Shown here one piece after another: positions 11,673-22,765 of a stretch of 64,000 bases of DNA (position 1 is the first letter of the stretch; every line of letters begins with the position of its first letter). The notes beneath the pieces are model-generated. The model had not been told where the DNA came from. It was given only the letters and a program-made list of their open reading frames with translations, and made no database searches. Source of the stretch: Malus domestica (Eukaryota > Streptophyta > Magnoliopsida > Rosales > Rosaceae); contig NC_091661.1 in NCBI RefSeq assembly GCF_042453785.1, positions 27,395,501-27,459,500 of the forward strand, given 5' to 3'. The position numbers were made by a program, and so were the translations under genes.

Positions 11673-13729
11673 ATGGAGGCCCTGATCGCCTCGTACGGAA
11701 ACTCGTCGTCGGCCTCAGGCTCCAAGTCGCCGGTTCCACCTTCAGATCTGAACAACTCTCAAAACCCGGCCCCAGCTCGGCCTCTGCCACCTCTACCACT
11801 TCGCGAAAGCCCCAATTCCTCAGGTAACCTCCAATTCCCATCAACTTTCTCTCTTTTTTTACTTTCTATTGAGATAGCTTTCTGCCAACCAAGTGTTTGG
11901 TCCTCCGAAGGATTTCTGGACTTGTCACTAAGCGATCGGCCGAGCAGAGTCAGGAACTTCCCTCACGTCAAGGGGAACTACGTAGTATATGTATACATCC
12001 CAGGTAATCAAATTCTCGAATTTTCAGCTGGATTAGCAAAAATGCGATCGCTTTGCAGTTAGATTTGCTTGTTCGTACTTTCAGTTTATATACCGCCAGC
12101 ACCGAGGAAAGAGATGGCCTTGTTTTTTAACAAGCTAGCTTCGCTGGTGCCTGGTCTCCATGCCGTTGACGTTAACGTCCCGTTTGACATTCTGCGGAAT
12201 GACAAGCACAAGCTCGAACAAGTTGCTTTAGGTAGAAAATTGCATATAAGTCTGGGAAGAACTGTCCAGGTTCAGGTACACCAGATTGATTCCTTGGTGA
12301 CAATGCTGCGGCAGAAGCTTCAGAATCAGAGGCGGTATGGTTACATTTACATGAACTTTAGTACTGTTATTTAACACAGTGCTGCAAGCCTGCAACTTTT
12401 TTTGTACCCAATTGTCAATTTTTGGTTTTCAGTACAATTTATTGTTGTGAAACAGATATTGGATTGATTTTAGCAAATGGGAAGTTTTTGTTAACGATGA
12501 TCGGACCCGGACATTTGTGTCGATAGAAGTCACTGATGCTGGGTTAGCTGAGGTATGATTTAGTAACTGTCTAATTTCATGGGTTTTGAAACTTCGATAT
12601 CTGCTTATTAGCTTACGGATTGTTCAGTGCTAGATACACTTGTAACACGAAAAGTGAAAATGGACAAGAATGTCTGATATATTCATGGTTCTCATGCTGG
12701 TTGGTCCGGCATAAATTATGCGCCAAATTATTATGGGAGAGTAAGCCTTCACTATGTGCAATGAAACATAAGAAAGCTTAAACCATAGTTAGCTATAGCT
12801 TCTAGTCAAATTTAGTTTAGTGTAAGGTCTGTTGGGACGAGCAACAAAAGGGAACAAAATATTGGGGGATCTGATTCACCTCTGATATGCTGGAGGAGTA
12901 AAAGGAGAGAACTAGTAAAGGCTTGTAACAAGTTGGGTGACTCCTCATATTGCCTGTTGGTTTTACGGTGGAAGACTTGGAACCCCAACTTTCTTCAGGG
13001 TATCAGAGAAGGTTGGCCCACATGTGAAGCCCAACGGTCACACATGATTTACTTCACCCAATTTGTGTTGTCCATATGTTTGGCTTTAAAATTGGCCACA
13101 CGTTAGGGAGCATGTGAGGGTGGGAAGGTAAAAGAATCTTACATTGGTAAAAGAAGAAACCTAGCAAGGGCTTATAAGGAGTTGGACGACTCCATGTTGC
13201 CACTTGGTTTAGTGGAACCCCAACTTCCTTCAATAACATGGTTACTCGAAGCATACTTGTTTTTCGTATTAATACATGCTTGAGTTAGGTTTCATTGTCA
13301 AATCACTGCCGTCACAGTGCTATAAGTCTGAGAGTTCTCAATTTCTATTGATTTCAGATAACAAAGCAGATTCAAGCTGTCAATGAGGTGTATAAGCTTC
13401 ACAATCTTCCTGAATTTTACAAGGTTAGCATTTTTGTGCTTTACCGATCTCGAGCAATAATTGGAGCAAATGAATGTGCATGAATATTACTCAGAAAACT
13501 AATTCACTTCATGGGGTGTCGTTCATCGCAGGTTCCACGCCCTCATATATCGGTAGCTTGGGCATTGGGTGACATAAGCAATTCCCTGAAGAAAGTGTTT
13601 GAAGGAGAAAGAAGAAGATCTGCAGTTGGAAGATCATTACAGAAAAGTATTTTTACCAGTAAATTCAACGGCATCGAATGTAGGATTGGGAATAAAATAC
13701 ACAAAATATGTAAATTTTCTGAAGAATAA
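11673..13729 (+). CDS. USB1: U6 snRNA phosphodiesterase (USB1)
   Basis: Six exons (11673-11823, 11911-12003, 12085-12334, 12456-12552, 13358-13423, 13532-13729) join at GT/AG sites into one frame of 284 residues. The product is a 2H-superfamily exoribonuclease that trims the oligo-U tail of U6 snRNA in the nucleus. Both catalytic HxS motifs are present: HIS at 135-137 in HISLGRT and HIS at 224-226 in PHISVAWALG. The conserved stretch RNFPHVKGNYVVYVYIP precedes the core. The first 50 residues are Ser/Pro-rich and probably disordered, as is usual in plant homologues. The ATG at 11673 was chosen over an in-frame TTG upstream. Intron 4 (805 bp) carries a TRIM-like fossil. Length fits the family. 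Confidence 0.92.
12866..13235 (+). mobile_element. TRIM-like miniature LTR element fossil in USB1 intron 4
   Basis: Two related direct repeats of about 125 bp (about 12870-12997 and 13110-13232) both end GGAACCCCAACTTxCTTCA. Directly after the left one comes GGTATCAGAGAAGG, resembling the TGGTATCAGAGC primer site complementary to initiator-Met tRNA. No coding capacity lies between them. This arrangement fits a TRIM. The two repeats have diverged clearly, so it is not young. It sits wholly inside the intron, in the same orientation as USB1. Confidence 0.65.
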
Positions 13730-13848
13730 TGTAATTGTTAAGTTGTTAACTATATACTGAAATATGTGTGAAACTATCAGAGTATTGAATATGAATGAAA
13801 CGTAGCACTTTCAAGTACTACTCCTCGTTTTTGTATACGATTTCAGCT
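13730..13848 (+). other. USB1 3' flank
   Basis: Short AT-rich region directly after the USB1 stop, probably its 3' UTR; it ends where the antisense lectin fossil begins. Confidence 0.4.
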
Positions 13849-13849
13849 T

Positions 13850-14395
13850 CACCTCTACCTGCAGAGGTTCTTTGCTGGTATTGTTAACGACCTCCCCAAT
13901 GGCCATTTCGACAATGTATTGGTTGTAGATCCTCGCGTACTTGAGGCGAAGAGTGACATTACTGATCCTCCTTCAAAGAAAATTTCTCTTCCACCTCCAG
14001 GTATGCCGCTCTGTCGACAGTGGAGGCGTTGGCATTGAGACCGCTTGTAATTTTGTTGGTGGCGGTAAATCTCCTGCATGTTGCGGAGAGCAATGGTGCC
14101 ACCACCAAGCCTTACAGGCCAGAACAACGTGTTGGAGTCGTTGATGGTGGAGTCATCCGAGTCAGCTAAAAATCCAGTTATTCTTGGTGAGCCGTCAAAA
14201 TTTACCTGTGGAGATGGACTTTATGCGGAGGCTGCCGTCGGCGTTGGTGAAGACTTGGTTCCCCTTCCCCACCGTTGGATCTTCAAGGTCAATGGATTCA
14301 AACAGCAGGTGCGGGTGTTGGTCGATCAGGCGGGGTGCTGAGGTAGTTTGTAGTTACCGTTATGGCCCTTGAACGCCACATCCAATCCATGACCG
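13850..14395 (-). pseudogene. Amaranthin-type lectin / aerolysin-like gene fossil (broken, truncated)
   Basis: Read on the minus strand this segment shows, in order, the N-terminal FKGHNGNY motif of plant agglutinin (amaranthin) domains near 14370, then FTNADGSLRIKSIS, then ADSDDST and NTLFWPVRLGGGTIALRN, and last YARIYNQYIVEM, where the agglutinin part of such proteins passes into the aerolysin-like part. The rest of the second part is absent. The segment is broken in several places and is treated as a dead copy of a host lectin gene. Identification is from remembered family sequence. It lies antisense and close to the 3' end of USB1. Confidence 0.75.
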
Positions 14396-14816
14396 TGAAC
14401 GCATACCAGGCCAGGCGAGGACAGACAATGCCGGTCGTGGAACGTATGTACTATTCGCTCTCTATTTCGAACTTTGCGTAATGGCTCCCGGCCTTCGCTC
14501 TGGTGAATTTTAGAAACCCCTGGAGCTGTCAATCCATCCAAATCTCCATCATATGCGTAGCGCAAGTTTTTGCTGTGTCGGCATTTTCATTCTCTTCGAG
14601 CAACAAAAGGAAAAAGGGGAAGATGTTGCACAAAGCAAGAAACCTTTAAATTTATTAAGATGTCTAGCCATTTTCCTGAACAATTGATGTATAAACAAGT
14701 TCTTGGTTACATAACAACTCAGGAGAGGATGTATGTATTGCATTGCATCAAAAGAGAGGAGAAAAAATAAAAAGTTTCTAAGTGGTAAGGGAACGACTAA
14801 TGACGGCGTTGCACTT
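14396..14816. other. Region between lectin fossil and ORANGE 3' end
   Basis: Probably contains the 3' UTR of the minus-strand ORANGE gene at its right side. No other coding sequence is supported. Confidence 0.4.
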
Positions 14817-17403
14817 CTAATCAAAGGGATCGATCCGAGGGTCGTGTTCACTTGCCATCGCCATTCCAGTGCAAAGGCATGTAGGGCACATTACCTGCCA
14901 AATTACAGACACAATGTAAGCAATAGTTGACGTTTGGAAATCACCTCTCAAAAATTTGCTACCAAATTATCCTAAACTTCATTTCCGGTGCAATTTTTTT
15001 CTTCCAAAATGTTTTTCGCGTGCCCAACAAACACTAGTATCCTTCACCAAACATGCGAGTCAGCTATTCCAACGTATACGATGAGCCAAGTACAACTAGG
15101 CGGCAGGCAAGAAGGGAAATTTAGTATGCAATAAACATTCAATGACATTTTTATGTATCTAACCTTTCCCGCTCCAGAGCAGTTTGAACATCTTTCGGTT
15201 TTAGGCAGTGAGAGGGGCTGACTTCTGCCATCAACTGTTGATACTGGTTCAGTAAGAACAAGGGTTCCAGTGCTTGAGCAGCGAGCACAAGCAAGATATC
15301 CTGCATAAGTATCGAATACACAGATCAAGAATATAAAGAAGGTAGACTAGACACTAACAGGTAGCGAATTCAAAGCAATTAACCGTAATGGACATATTCT
15401 GGCTCAAGATGCAACCCTACATTTTGTAGATTCATTTGGTCCAACCCCAGTCGTTGACATGTGAAACCAATACAAACATCTCCATCTTATATATTTAAAG
15501 CTATAGCAAAACATATAACTAAAAGTGAGAAATATAGGACATTATCGTACCAGTTCCAATACAATATTTGCATCTTTTTTGCTCCTGCTGTTTCACATTG
15601 TTTATTTCAACTACCATCAATGCTGAGATCACTCCAACTGCTCCTCCTGAGAATGACGCCACGATGGGATCAACTTGGCTGCAGTTTGAAAGGATAGCAG
15701 ATCAATAAGTGAAACTGGTAACAACATAGTATCAACATCATTTAGCTGCTTCATGTCAAGATAGATGACATCCTACATTTTCCAATGTGTAAAACTTTGA
15801 GGATTCTCATAAAATTTGACTATATCGGTTCTCAAAAGTAAAATTTAGTACTTTTGGTTCCTACATTACAGACAGAAAGTAGGAACTATTGAACTTAAAG
15901 ATTCATATCAAGATAGATTATACAAAATTTCAAAACAATAATTACTAGAGAACGGGAGGGTTAAAAGCCCGAAATACGAGCCATACCTCAACTGCAACGG
16001 CAGATGCATATTTACTATAAAATCTTTATATGATGTGCCTCCTATCCCCAGCTTCAACTCCAGCTGGAAGACGTAAAGATAATTGTAGGCAAAGAGTTAG
16101 AAACATAACCGAATCCAGACTATACTTATTTGATAAGTTTCCTCATTTTCTGACTTGAAAATTGAGAAACATATAGTCAGACCAGTAAAAGAAAACCAGA
16201 AAACGTTGGCTAACATACTCTCTGAGACAAATGTAATGTTTATGAATAACGGTTAAAACTAATTACAAAATGCATAACGAACTTACAGAGGGTGATATGA
16301 GGCCACCGAAAAGTATAAATCCCGCAATAATTGAATAACAGACTGCATAATACTGCTTAAGGTTTTCTGAACTCTGCAAGCAATGCATTCACAATTTTTT
16401 TATGAATCAACTAAAGGCTACCTAAAAATGTCGGGGAAATGAAATAGCCAAGGTTAATGAAACAGTGAAACCCTTATTAACCATGAACATACATGTCTTC
16501 ATAGGGGCAAGCAGCTTACCAGGGGAGGCAAAAATGGAATGAAAGACGGAAAACTAGGAAGTTCGTTTTCTTGGTCTAACGTTCCAAGCTCTGCGCTTTT
16601 GATCCTTTGTTGTATCCGCAGCCTGCGAACCTACACAGATTGAAGCTTATAAAGCAACCAACATACTCACGATTTCACAAATCACATTTCTGGCAAGAAA
16701 AATTATAACGAGTCTGTCTGAAATGGCAATCATATGCAACAACAAGCTAATACGAAGAAAGTGGGCTCACCTCTTCCATATGCAAGAAAATCTTGTTTCG
16801 TCGGCTTCGAATATTATCTTTGATCTCCTGCAACTCCATTTTGGCAAAGTCCTGCACCATTTCAGGCCCCTCTATAATACAAAATCTGCATAATTAAGCA
16901 TGTAAAATAAGATTGAATAATTACAAGCTTTTGACAAAAAATAAAAAACTAAAAAAATAAAAATTACAGGCTACAAAGCAATCCGTATCATTGTTGGGGT
17001 TAATTAAGATCAACAGAAAATAAATCACATGGGTTTTTCACAGAAAGTTACAAACTTTTGAAGACCAGTAAACCGTCTGCAATCAGATAAATTTCAAAGT
17101 GCAAAGTAACAAACCAAAGCTTGGAACTTTGAATTTCCACTTTCTGTAAATTTCCCAGAGTGAGAGTGAGAGAGAGTACCCGGCGGGGTTTGTATCGCCG
17201 GCGGGATTAGGATCAGAGTCGACAGACGGACCGAAAGAAGAGGAATCGGGGTCGGACGCCATCGCCATGGATCTCCATTTGGAGGTGCTTGATTTGGGGC
17301 TTCTTGCGTAGCTGAATCCGGAGCAGCTAGAGCTATGCAATTTGTACGGGCAGTAACGATTCGGCGGGAAAGAAACGGCCAAAAGTCGGCCGGAACAGAG
17401 CAT
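14817..17403 (-). CDS. OR: ORANGE, plastid DnaJ-type zinc-finger chaperone
   Basis: Eight minus-strand exons (17403-17180, 16885-16771, 16630-16520, 16373-16287, 16063-15987, 15678-15551, 15300-15164, 14894-14817) join into 318 residues in one frame. ORANGE stabilises phytoene synthase and promotes chromoplast formation and carotenoid storage in plastids. Visible features are a Ser/Arg-rich transit-peptide-like N-terminus, the conserved block around FCIIEGPEMVQDFAKM (from residue 76), two membrane segments (YYAVCYSIIAGFILFGGL and IVASFSGGAVGVISALMVV), and four C-terminal CxxC units (CKYC, CARC, CSNC, CPTC), ending HDPRIDPFD. It has no J domain, as in all OR proteins. The ATG at 17403 (MLCSGRLLAVSFPPN) matches family starts better than an in-frame ATG at 17472. 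Residue 103, the site of the melon 'golden' Arg-to-His change, is Arg here. Confidence 0.96.
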
Positions 17404-18028
17404 CTCTCTCTGTCTCTGTAAAACACCAGGTAGCAGAGCTCTCTGTTTATCTGAAAAATTGCGATCGTACAAATGGAGACGATCACAAAAGCAAATCTTG
17501 AAGCACTGCTAATGTGCAGAACACTCGTCAATTACCTAACACTAGGAGAAGTAGTAGGGGAGAGAGATGGTTCGATCGGCAAAAGAACAAATAATGGAGG
17601 GAAGTGGGTGATTCTTGTTTCTCTCAGGTTTTTTTTTAATTTATTACTTTATTTTATTTTAGAAAACTTAATTTTTAGTGGATCTAGTTTCGTTAGATTC
17701 GAGTTAGTTCATGGTTGTAGTACGCTTCAGTGCATATTAAAACATTACAATCTAATGATCTCCGATGATCCCACTAATAACGTTATTTGAGACATTGTCC
17801 TAAAAATCTTCATCTTGTGCCGCTTGGGTCCCATTTAAGTGCTAGATGGCTGGCAGTTACTCGAATTATTTTCTAGATGTTTGAAAATTAAAAAATTATG
17901 CTTAGACTTACTTACGCGTCCGTCTAGACCCGTTTAGACATTTTTTTAGGTCGGTTAGACCCCACCTAAGTCGTCTAGACTCGCGATTCTCACTTAAATA
18001 GAAATTCGACAACGTTCATTTTTTTTTG
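17404..18028. other. ORANGE upstream region and degenerate CTAGAC-rich repeat
   Basis: The right end of the ORANGE gene faces this region. Around 17830-17990 there is a degenerate repeat with GTCTAGAC-type words, related in style to the CCTAGG-rich repeat at 48590-48760. No gene is supported. Confidence 0.4.
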
Positions 18029-18061
18029 TTTAGTAAATTGTAGGATGCTTAGGATGCTTAT

Positions 18062-18212
18062 TGAATGTCGGCTAGCCTTACCCCCATTTATGGAGAGGCT
18101 GGGTTCGAGACTTGGGAGCAGCCTCTCCATAAATGGGGGTAAGGCTAGCCGACATTCACCTCTCCCAGACCCTGCGTAAAGCGGGAGCCTTGTGCACTGA
18201 GTACGACCTTTT
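18062..18212 (+). mobile_element. Au-type SINE with fold-back (palindromic) 5' end
   Basis: The right part carries the conserved Au-SINE tail (ACATTCACCTCTCCCAGAC, CCCTGCGTAAAGCGGGAGCC, GTACGACC) ending in a T-run. A box-B-like GGGTTCGAGACTTGG remains at 18101-18115. Upstream of it, 18062-18101 is an exact 40-bp reverse complement of 18119-18158, leaving a 17-bp loop. Direct repeats of the target (TTTAGTAAATTGTAGGATGC...) flank the whole unit at 18029-18066 and 18213-18241, the left one with an extra 9-bp tandem repeat, so the palindrome was present at or before insertion. Confidence 0.85.
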
Positions 18213-18241
18213 TTTAGTAAATTGTAGGATGCTTATTGAAT

Positions 18242-18630
18242 ACTTGGATAAATACTCATTATATGTTTGTTTCCTATATTTTCAAAATATTCATTTTATT
18301 TTACAATTTTATATATCCCCAAATAATTATGTATTTTTAAATATAAATAAATATTTATTAATACAATATATAATAAATTTAATTAAATCAATCTGCATAG
18401 AAACCCGCATAGCAGTCTAGCTACTATATTCCAGCTCACCGCCTAATTACCGTTTAACGTTTTTTAAATACTTGATTTGAGAGTTTGACTTGTCTCATGC
18501 AAACAATTGTACGTTCTACTTATACAAATTCTTTGCATTTTTTCTCTATTCTATTGAGTGAACATAACATGCTATAAATTTCGTTAAATTCCAAGAGATT
18601 TCCCAATGGGGCAATTTCCTATTTATTTTA
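18242..18630. other. Intergenic, nothing recognised
   Basis: Very AT-rich; no gene or clear repeat boundaries. Confidence 0.5.
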
Positions 18631-18761
18631 AGAGAAATACTTAAGAGATTCGCTTAAAAGTGAGACTTTTTATAGATTCTCTGTCATTTTATATTTTTTA
18701 CACAATATTTTATAACGTTGTATAGAGTCTTATTTTAAGAAAATCTCTCAAACATTTCTCT
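18631..18761. mobile_element. Small MITE with ~45-bp inverted ends
   Basis: The left end AGAGAAATACTTAAGAGATT and the reverse complement of the right end (AGAGAAATGTTTGAGAGATT) match closely. A possible 7-bp duplication TATTTTA flanks the 131-bp element. Superfamily not assigned. Confidence 0.65.
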
Positions 18762-18768
18762 TATTTTA

Positions 18769-19995
18769 AACAAGAAAGAAAGTGACAAAACATGAGAAAT
18801 CAATCATTTTCGTTATCTAATAGTGTCTCTATTTTTCTCTGGTGTTGTGTGTATCGTGTAACAAAATGAAAACGACTATCATCAATCATCATGGATTCAT
18901 GGTTTTATTCTCATATCCATTAAATGTGGATAAATAGAAAAAGGAGATAATTGTAATTTTCATTTTTTTAGATATTTGTAATTAAATTAGTCCAATATTT
19001 CATGACCATGGAATATTGTTTGGTCTCAAATGCAATTCCATAAATGTTGTCTTCATCCTAGTCTTTTTCTGACTTTTGAGACCTTGGATAGAACATGGAA
19101 TTAATATAAATCGGTTACAAACGCCAAAAAAGTCTCATCAACATTTGAAACAACGACGAAAGCATTTAAAAAACCAAAAGATATGCCAGTTTTTCAACAA
19201 ACGATATTATGTTCTTAGAGAGGGGGTTAACTTAATTTCATAATAAGTTAGAAGTAATGTGGTTCAAATCTTCTTTAAGTGAAAATCGAACCTAAAACCT
19301 CTCTCACCAAATTATTGCCATTTTGAGATTATGGCAATAACTTGGTGGTGTTTGGTGATTGGATTTGAAATCAAACTTTGGGTAAGGTACCACATTTTGT
19401 GTTTTAAGTTTCGAGTCTCTAGTTAATAATTTCTGGTGTTCAAACAATCGCCACATCTGTTGAGAGCATCCACTAATTCGGAACTTAATTTTAAATTTGT
19501 GTTTTAATTTAGAGATGACTCTAACAATCAACTATTGACAATTAGTTCTCTTTGTATGAATCTTATTTTAATGGGAGCTTGATGAGTTAATCCGCTAGCT
19601 ATCATGGTGCGCACATAAACAATTAATGTTTTACTAGATGTCTAGACAATTAATGTGCCTCATCGTATTTTACAAAGAACATCTAGCTCTAGGTCAAACT
19701 TTCGAGTCGATTACACTTTTTTGGTCTAGGGTTCGACTCTTGGATTTGAGTCATGGGCATGAGTTGCAATTCTATAGTCTTAGGTTTGAGGGGAAGAGAT
19801 CCTCTCCGGTCTCTCCCACCAAAGTCATTCAATCCATTAATCCGGATTCTTGAAATTTGACCCAACGACTACAAACTAGATGTCACTTTAAAAATTATAA
19901 AAATTTTACCGATTTAATGAATGTACATTACGTTTTTTATTTTGTAATAATTCATCATATTTTATTCAACGACGGCAACTAACGACCCCAAAACG
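18769..19995. other. Intergenic with one SINE trace
   Basis: No gene. Around 19236-19320 the minus strand resembles the 5' and middle parts of the SINE at 56974-57146 (CGATTTTCACTTAAAGAAG, then TTTGAACCACATTACTTC), so a decayed minus-strand copy is likely. Otherwise nothing recognised. Confidence 0.45.
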
Positions 19996-20003
19996 GCGGC
20001 TAC

Positions 20004-20923
20004 TAGGGGTGGGTTCAAAAAACCGAAAACCAAACCGAACCGAAACCGAAAAAACCGAACCGAACGAAAAAACCGAACCGAATTGAAAAAACCGAACCGA
20101 ACCGAATTCTTTTGGTTCGGTTCGGTTTTAGTGATTTAGAAACCGAACTAAACCGAACCGAACCGAATTAATTAAATTAATTTTTTTTATTTAATTATTT
20201 GTTTTGGGTATTATTTTCTAAACCCAATTTGTAAGTTAAAATGTGCTAAACCCAATGTGTTGCCAAACTTTAAGCTCAAAATATTTAAAAAATGCCTATA
20301 AAAACTCTAAACCCTAACCTATTATTTATCCCCCATATAAGGTTCCGGAACCAAAACTCCTCCAGAAGTACCTACATCCATCTCCATAGCACTGCCTACT
20401 TCTGCCCTAGCATTCTTTTCCAAATCTACTCTCATATAACATGTAACAGAATCCATAAACATTTATTTCGGGTAGATTACTTGGGTAATTTGTGATGGAA
20501 AAGAATCTAACACACACTAAATAAATCCACCCACGCATTATTTTTACTAATCAAGTTGTCAACATGCAATTACAAGCAAACAACCTTGATCTTTGAACAA
20601 CATCATACAATTTAACTTTTCTAAGTCATTTGTACGATTTTTGTGTTGTGAGGTTGTTAGTTTGGACTTTGGAAGACTTGATTGATGATTTTAGTTCAAT
20701 TTTAAATGTTTATTTTCATTGTCTTTGATTCTAGTTAGAATGCTTATGTTATGATTGTGTTGGATATGTTAAAATTTAAAATTTCAATGTTTTTCATTTT
20801 TTGAAAAAAAAAACCAAAAAACCGAAACCGAACCGAAAAAAAATGAACCGAACTGAACCGAAATTTCGGTTTGGTTTTGGTTTTGGCAAAAAACCGAACC
20901 GATTTAAACCGAACCCACCCCTA
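20004..20923. mobile_element. Non-autonomous hAT element with AACCGA subterminal arrays
   Basis: Inverted ends TAGGGGTGGGTTC and GAACCCACCCCTA are perfect over 13 bp, and an exact 8-bp target duplication GCGGCTAC flanks the element (19996-20003 and 20924-20931). Both are hAT hallmarks. Next to each end lie long runs of AACCGA-type words in the left half and again at about 20810-20910, resembling transposase-binding subterminal repeats. The 920-bp interior has no transposase. Confidence 0.92.
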
Positions 20924-20972
20924 GCGGCTACGCTCCCTTTTGTTTTACAAACCCTAGCAAAACCTCCCCTTA

Positions 20973-21375
20973 GAGCAATTCCACCCATGGAGCCCTTCCC
21001 CCTGGCAATCCACTATTCAATCCACCCTATTAAACAGTAACTGCCTTAAATGAATAGTAACTACCATTAATGAACAGTAATTGTCATTTACATCTCCACC
21101 CTTAGAACCCTCCCCTGGCAATAAGCAATTAAAATAATAGTTTTTTTTGTTTGTTTAAATAATAAAAAACCCCCTCTCTCTCTCCTCTCTCTGACACAAA
21201 AAACATAAAATATTGCAAAGCCCTCGGGCCACAGGCCCGTCGACTCCCCACCCCCCCCCTTCGCTCGGGCTCCCACCCTCACTCGGGCCCTTCCCCGCTG
21301 GAGCTGCTCCCACTGGCCCTCAGGCCCTTTCTCCTCCCCTGTCGCCCGAGCAACCAGCATCCGCTGGAGTTGCTC
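20973..21375. mobile_element. Tourist-like (PIF/Harbinger) MITE, copy 2
   Basis: The 403-bp element begins GAGCAATTCCACCC, ends GCTGGAGTTGCTC and is flanked by TTA at 20970-20972 and 21376-21378. It is the same family as the copy at 9744-10160, including the CTCGGGC-rich right half. It lies 49 bp after the hAT element above. Confidence 0.88.
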
Positions 21376-21378
21376 TTA

Positions 21379-22229
21379 TAAATACCATCACATCCGCCGC
21401 AGGAGCCATCAGATGCTCCTTTATCTTCACTTTCACACACTAATCCTCTCACATAGACGGTAGGGAATCCAGTTGCTTCTCCATTCCGGAAAGCTTTCCT
21501 TGTCCATATTTTTACACCATCGCCTCTGTTTTTTTATTTATTTACTTAATAATTTGAGTAATTTCATTTATCCCTGCTATATTTCAGATATTCAGCTTGT
21601 ATTTTATCAAAAAAATAAAAAACTCACAGTCTATGGGTTTTTTTTTTTTAATTATTAGATGAGGCAGGTGATGATTTATACATATTTTGCTACATTTCTT
21701 GATTGTCTCATATTGTTGAGATAGTGAAAAAACTCAAATGTATCTGAGGCCGGCCTTCCTCTCCCTGGGAAGAAGAACAACCTTTTATTTTTTATGTTAT
21801 TTTAATTTTGGATTAAATGTGATAACTTGTATTAAAATATACAAAATCCATGTATTTTCATAAAAATCAAAAATAAATAAATGGTTAAGAAGAACTGCAA
21901 TGAGCTACACCTCTGATGGATTGTTAAAGTTGAGAAAAAAATAACATTTTTAAAAAACTCGTTGTGCACATATTGGATAATGGTGGTCCTTTTCACACTT
22001 TTTTTTTTATCTTTTATATATCCATTTCAATTTTTGTCAATATGATCATATGAACTAAAAAAATATTAAAAGACAAAAGTTAATAAGGAGTGTATAGAAA
22101 GTAAAAATAAGAGCGTGGATAACCACTCATTGGACAAACACACAATGGGTGAACTACCAACATATAGAAAAGAATTTTTTATGAGATTTTTTCCGATGCT
22201 TCAATTAAAATGTCTGCAATCATATAGAA
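21379..22229. other. Intergenic, nothing recognised
   Basis: AT-rich; no ORF or RNA I would defend. Confidence 0.5.
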
Positions 22230-22765
22230 AGGAGAATGGATAGAGATCTCATCTATATAATAAAAGTTGGATAGATGAACTGAAATAGTGCATTGGATGT
22301 ATAGTGCGACCTACGTATACCATTAAAATTCAAAGAAAATTTTCATAGGACGATAATAAGGCCAACAATACTTATGACACATAATGTTGGGTCAAGCATC
22401 AATACATGCAAAAATTAAGGTGTAGCAGAGATGAGAATTATTTGTTGGATGTATGGACCCACGAGAAAGGACATGAAAGTAATTAGAATATCCAAGATAA
22501 AGTAGGAGTATTCGCAGTTGATGATAAGATGAGAGAAAATCAGTTAAGCTGATTTGAACACGTGAACCGAATACTATAGATGCTTGGTTAGAATATGTGA
22601 TTATGGACAGAGAATCAGACAGAAGTGGTAGAGGGAAAACTAAGAGTACTTGGAAAGAGATTTTAAAAATAAATATAGAGTGTTTGAAGCTAACGAAAAA
22701 CTTAACGCAAAATCTAAAGCGATTACGTTCTAAAATTCATAAAAACAACCCTACTTAATGAAGTA
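22230..22765 (+). mobile_element. 3' relic of a non-LTR retrotransposon (RTE-like LINE)
   Basis: Translated in pieces, the plus strand shows GVAEMRI, GPTRKD, and a region near 22600-22720 corresponding to the basic C-terminal tail that follows the reverse transcriptase in a common plant LINE (family knowledge: ...VAEMRMLRWMCGHTRKD...). It carries in-frame stops and frame changes and lacks the upstream RT and endonuclease. Fragments of the same tail occur near 35160-35260 and 46897-46940. Confidence 0.65.

Noticed and set aside
17473-17790. 105-residue open frame on the plus strand opposite the ORANGE promoter
   Set aside because: No family signal, low-complexity hydrophobic composition, and it overlaps the upstream region of a well-supported minus-strand gene.
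19720-19760. GGGTTCGACTCTTGG, a tRNA box-B-like word
   Set aside because: No cloverleaf can be drawn and no SINE tail is seen.
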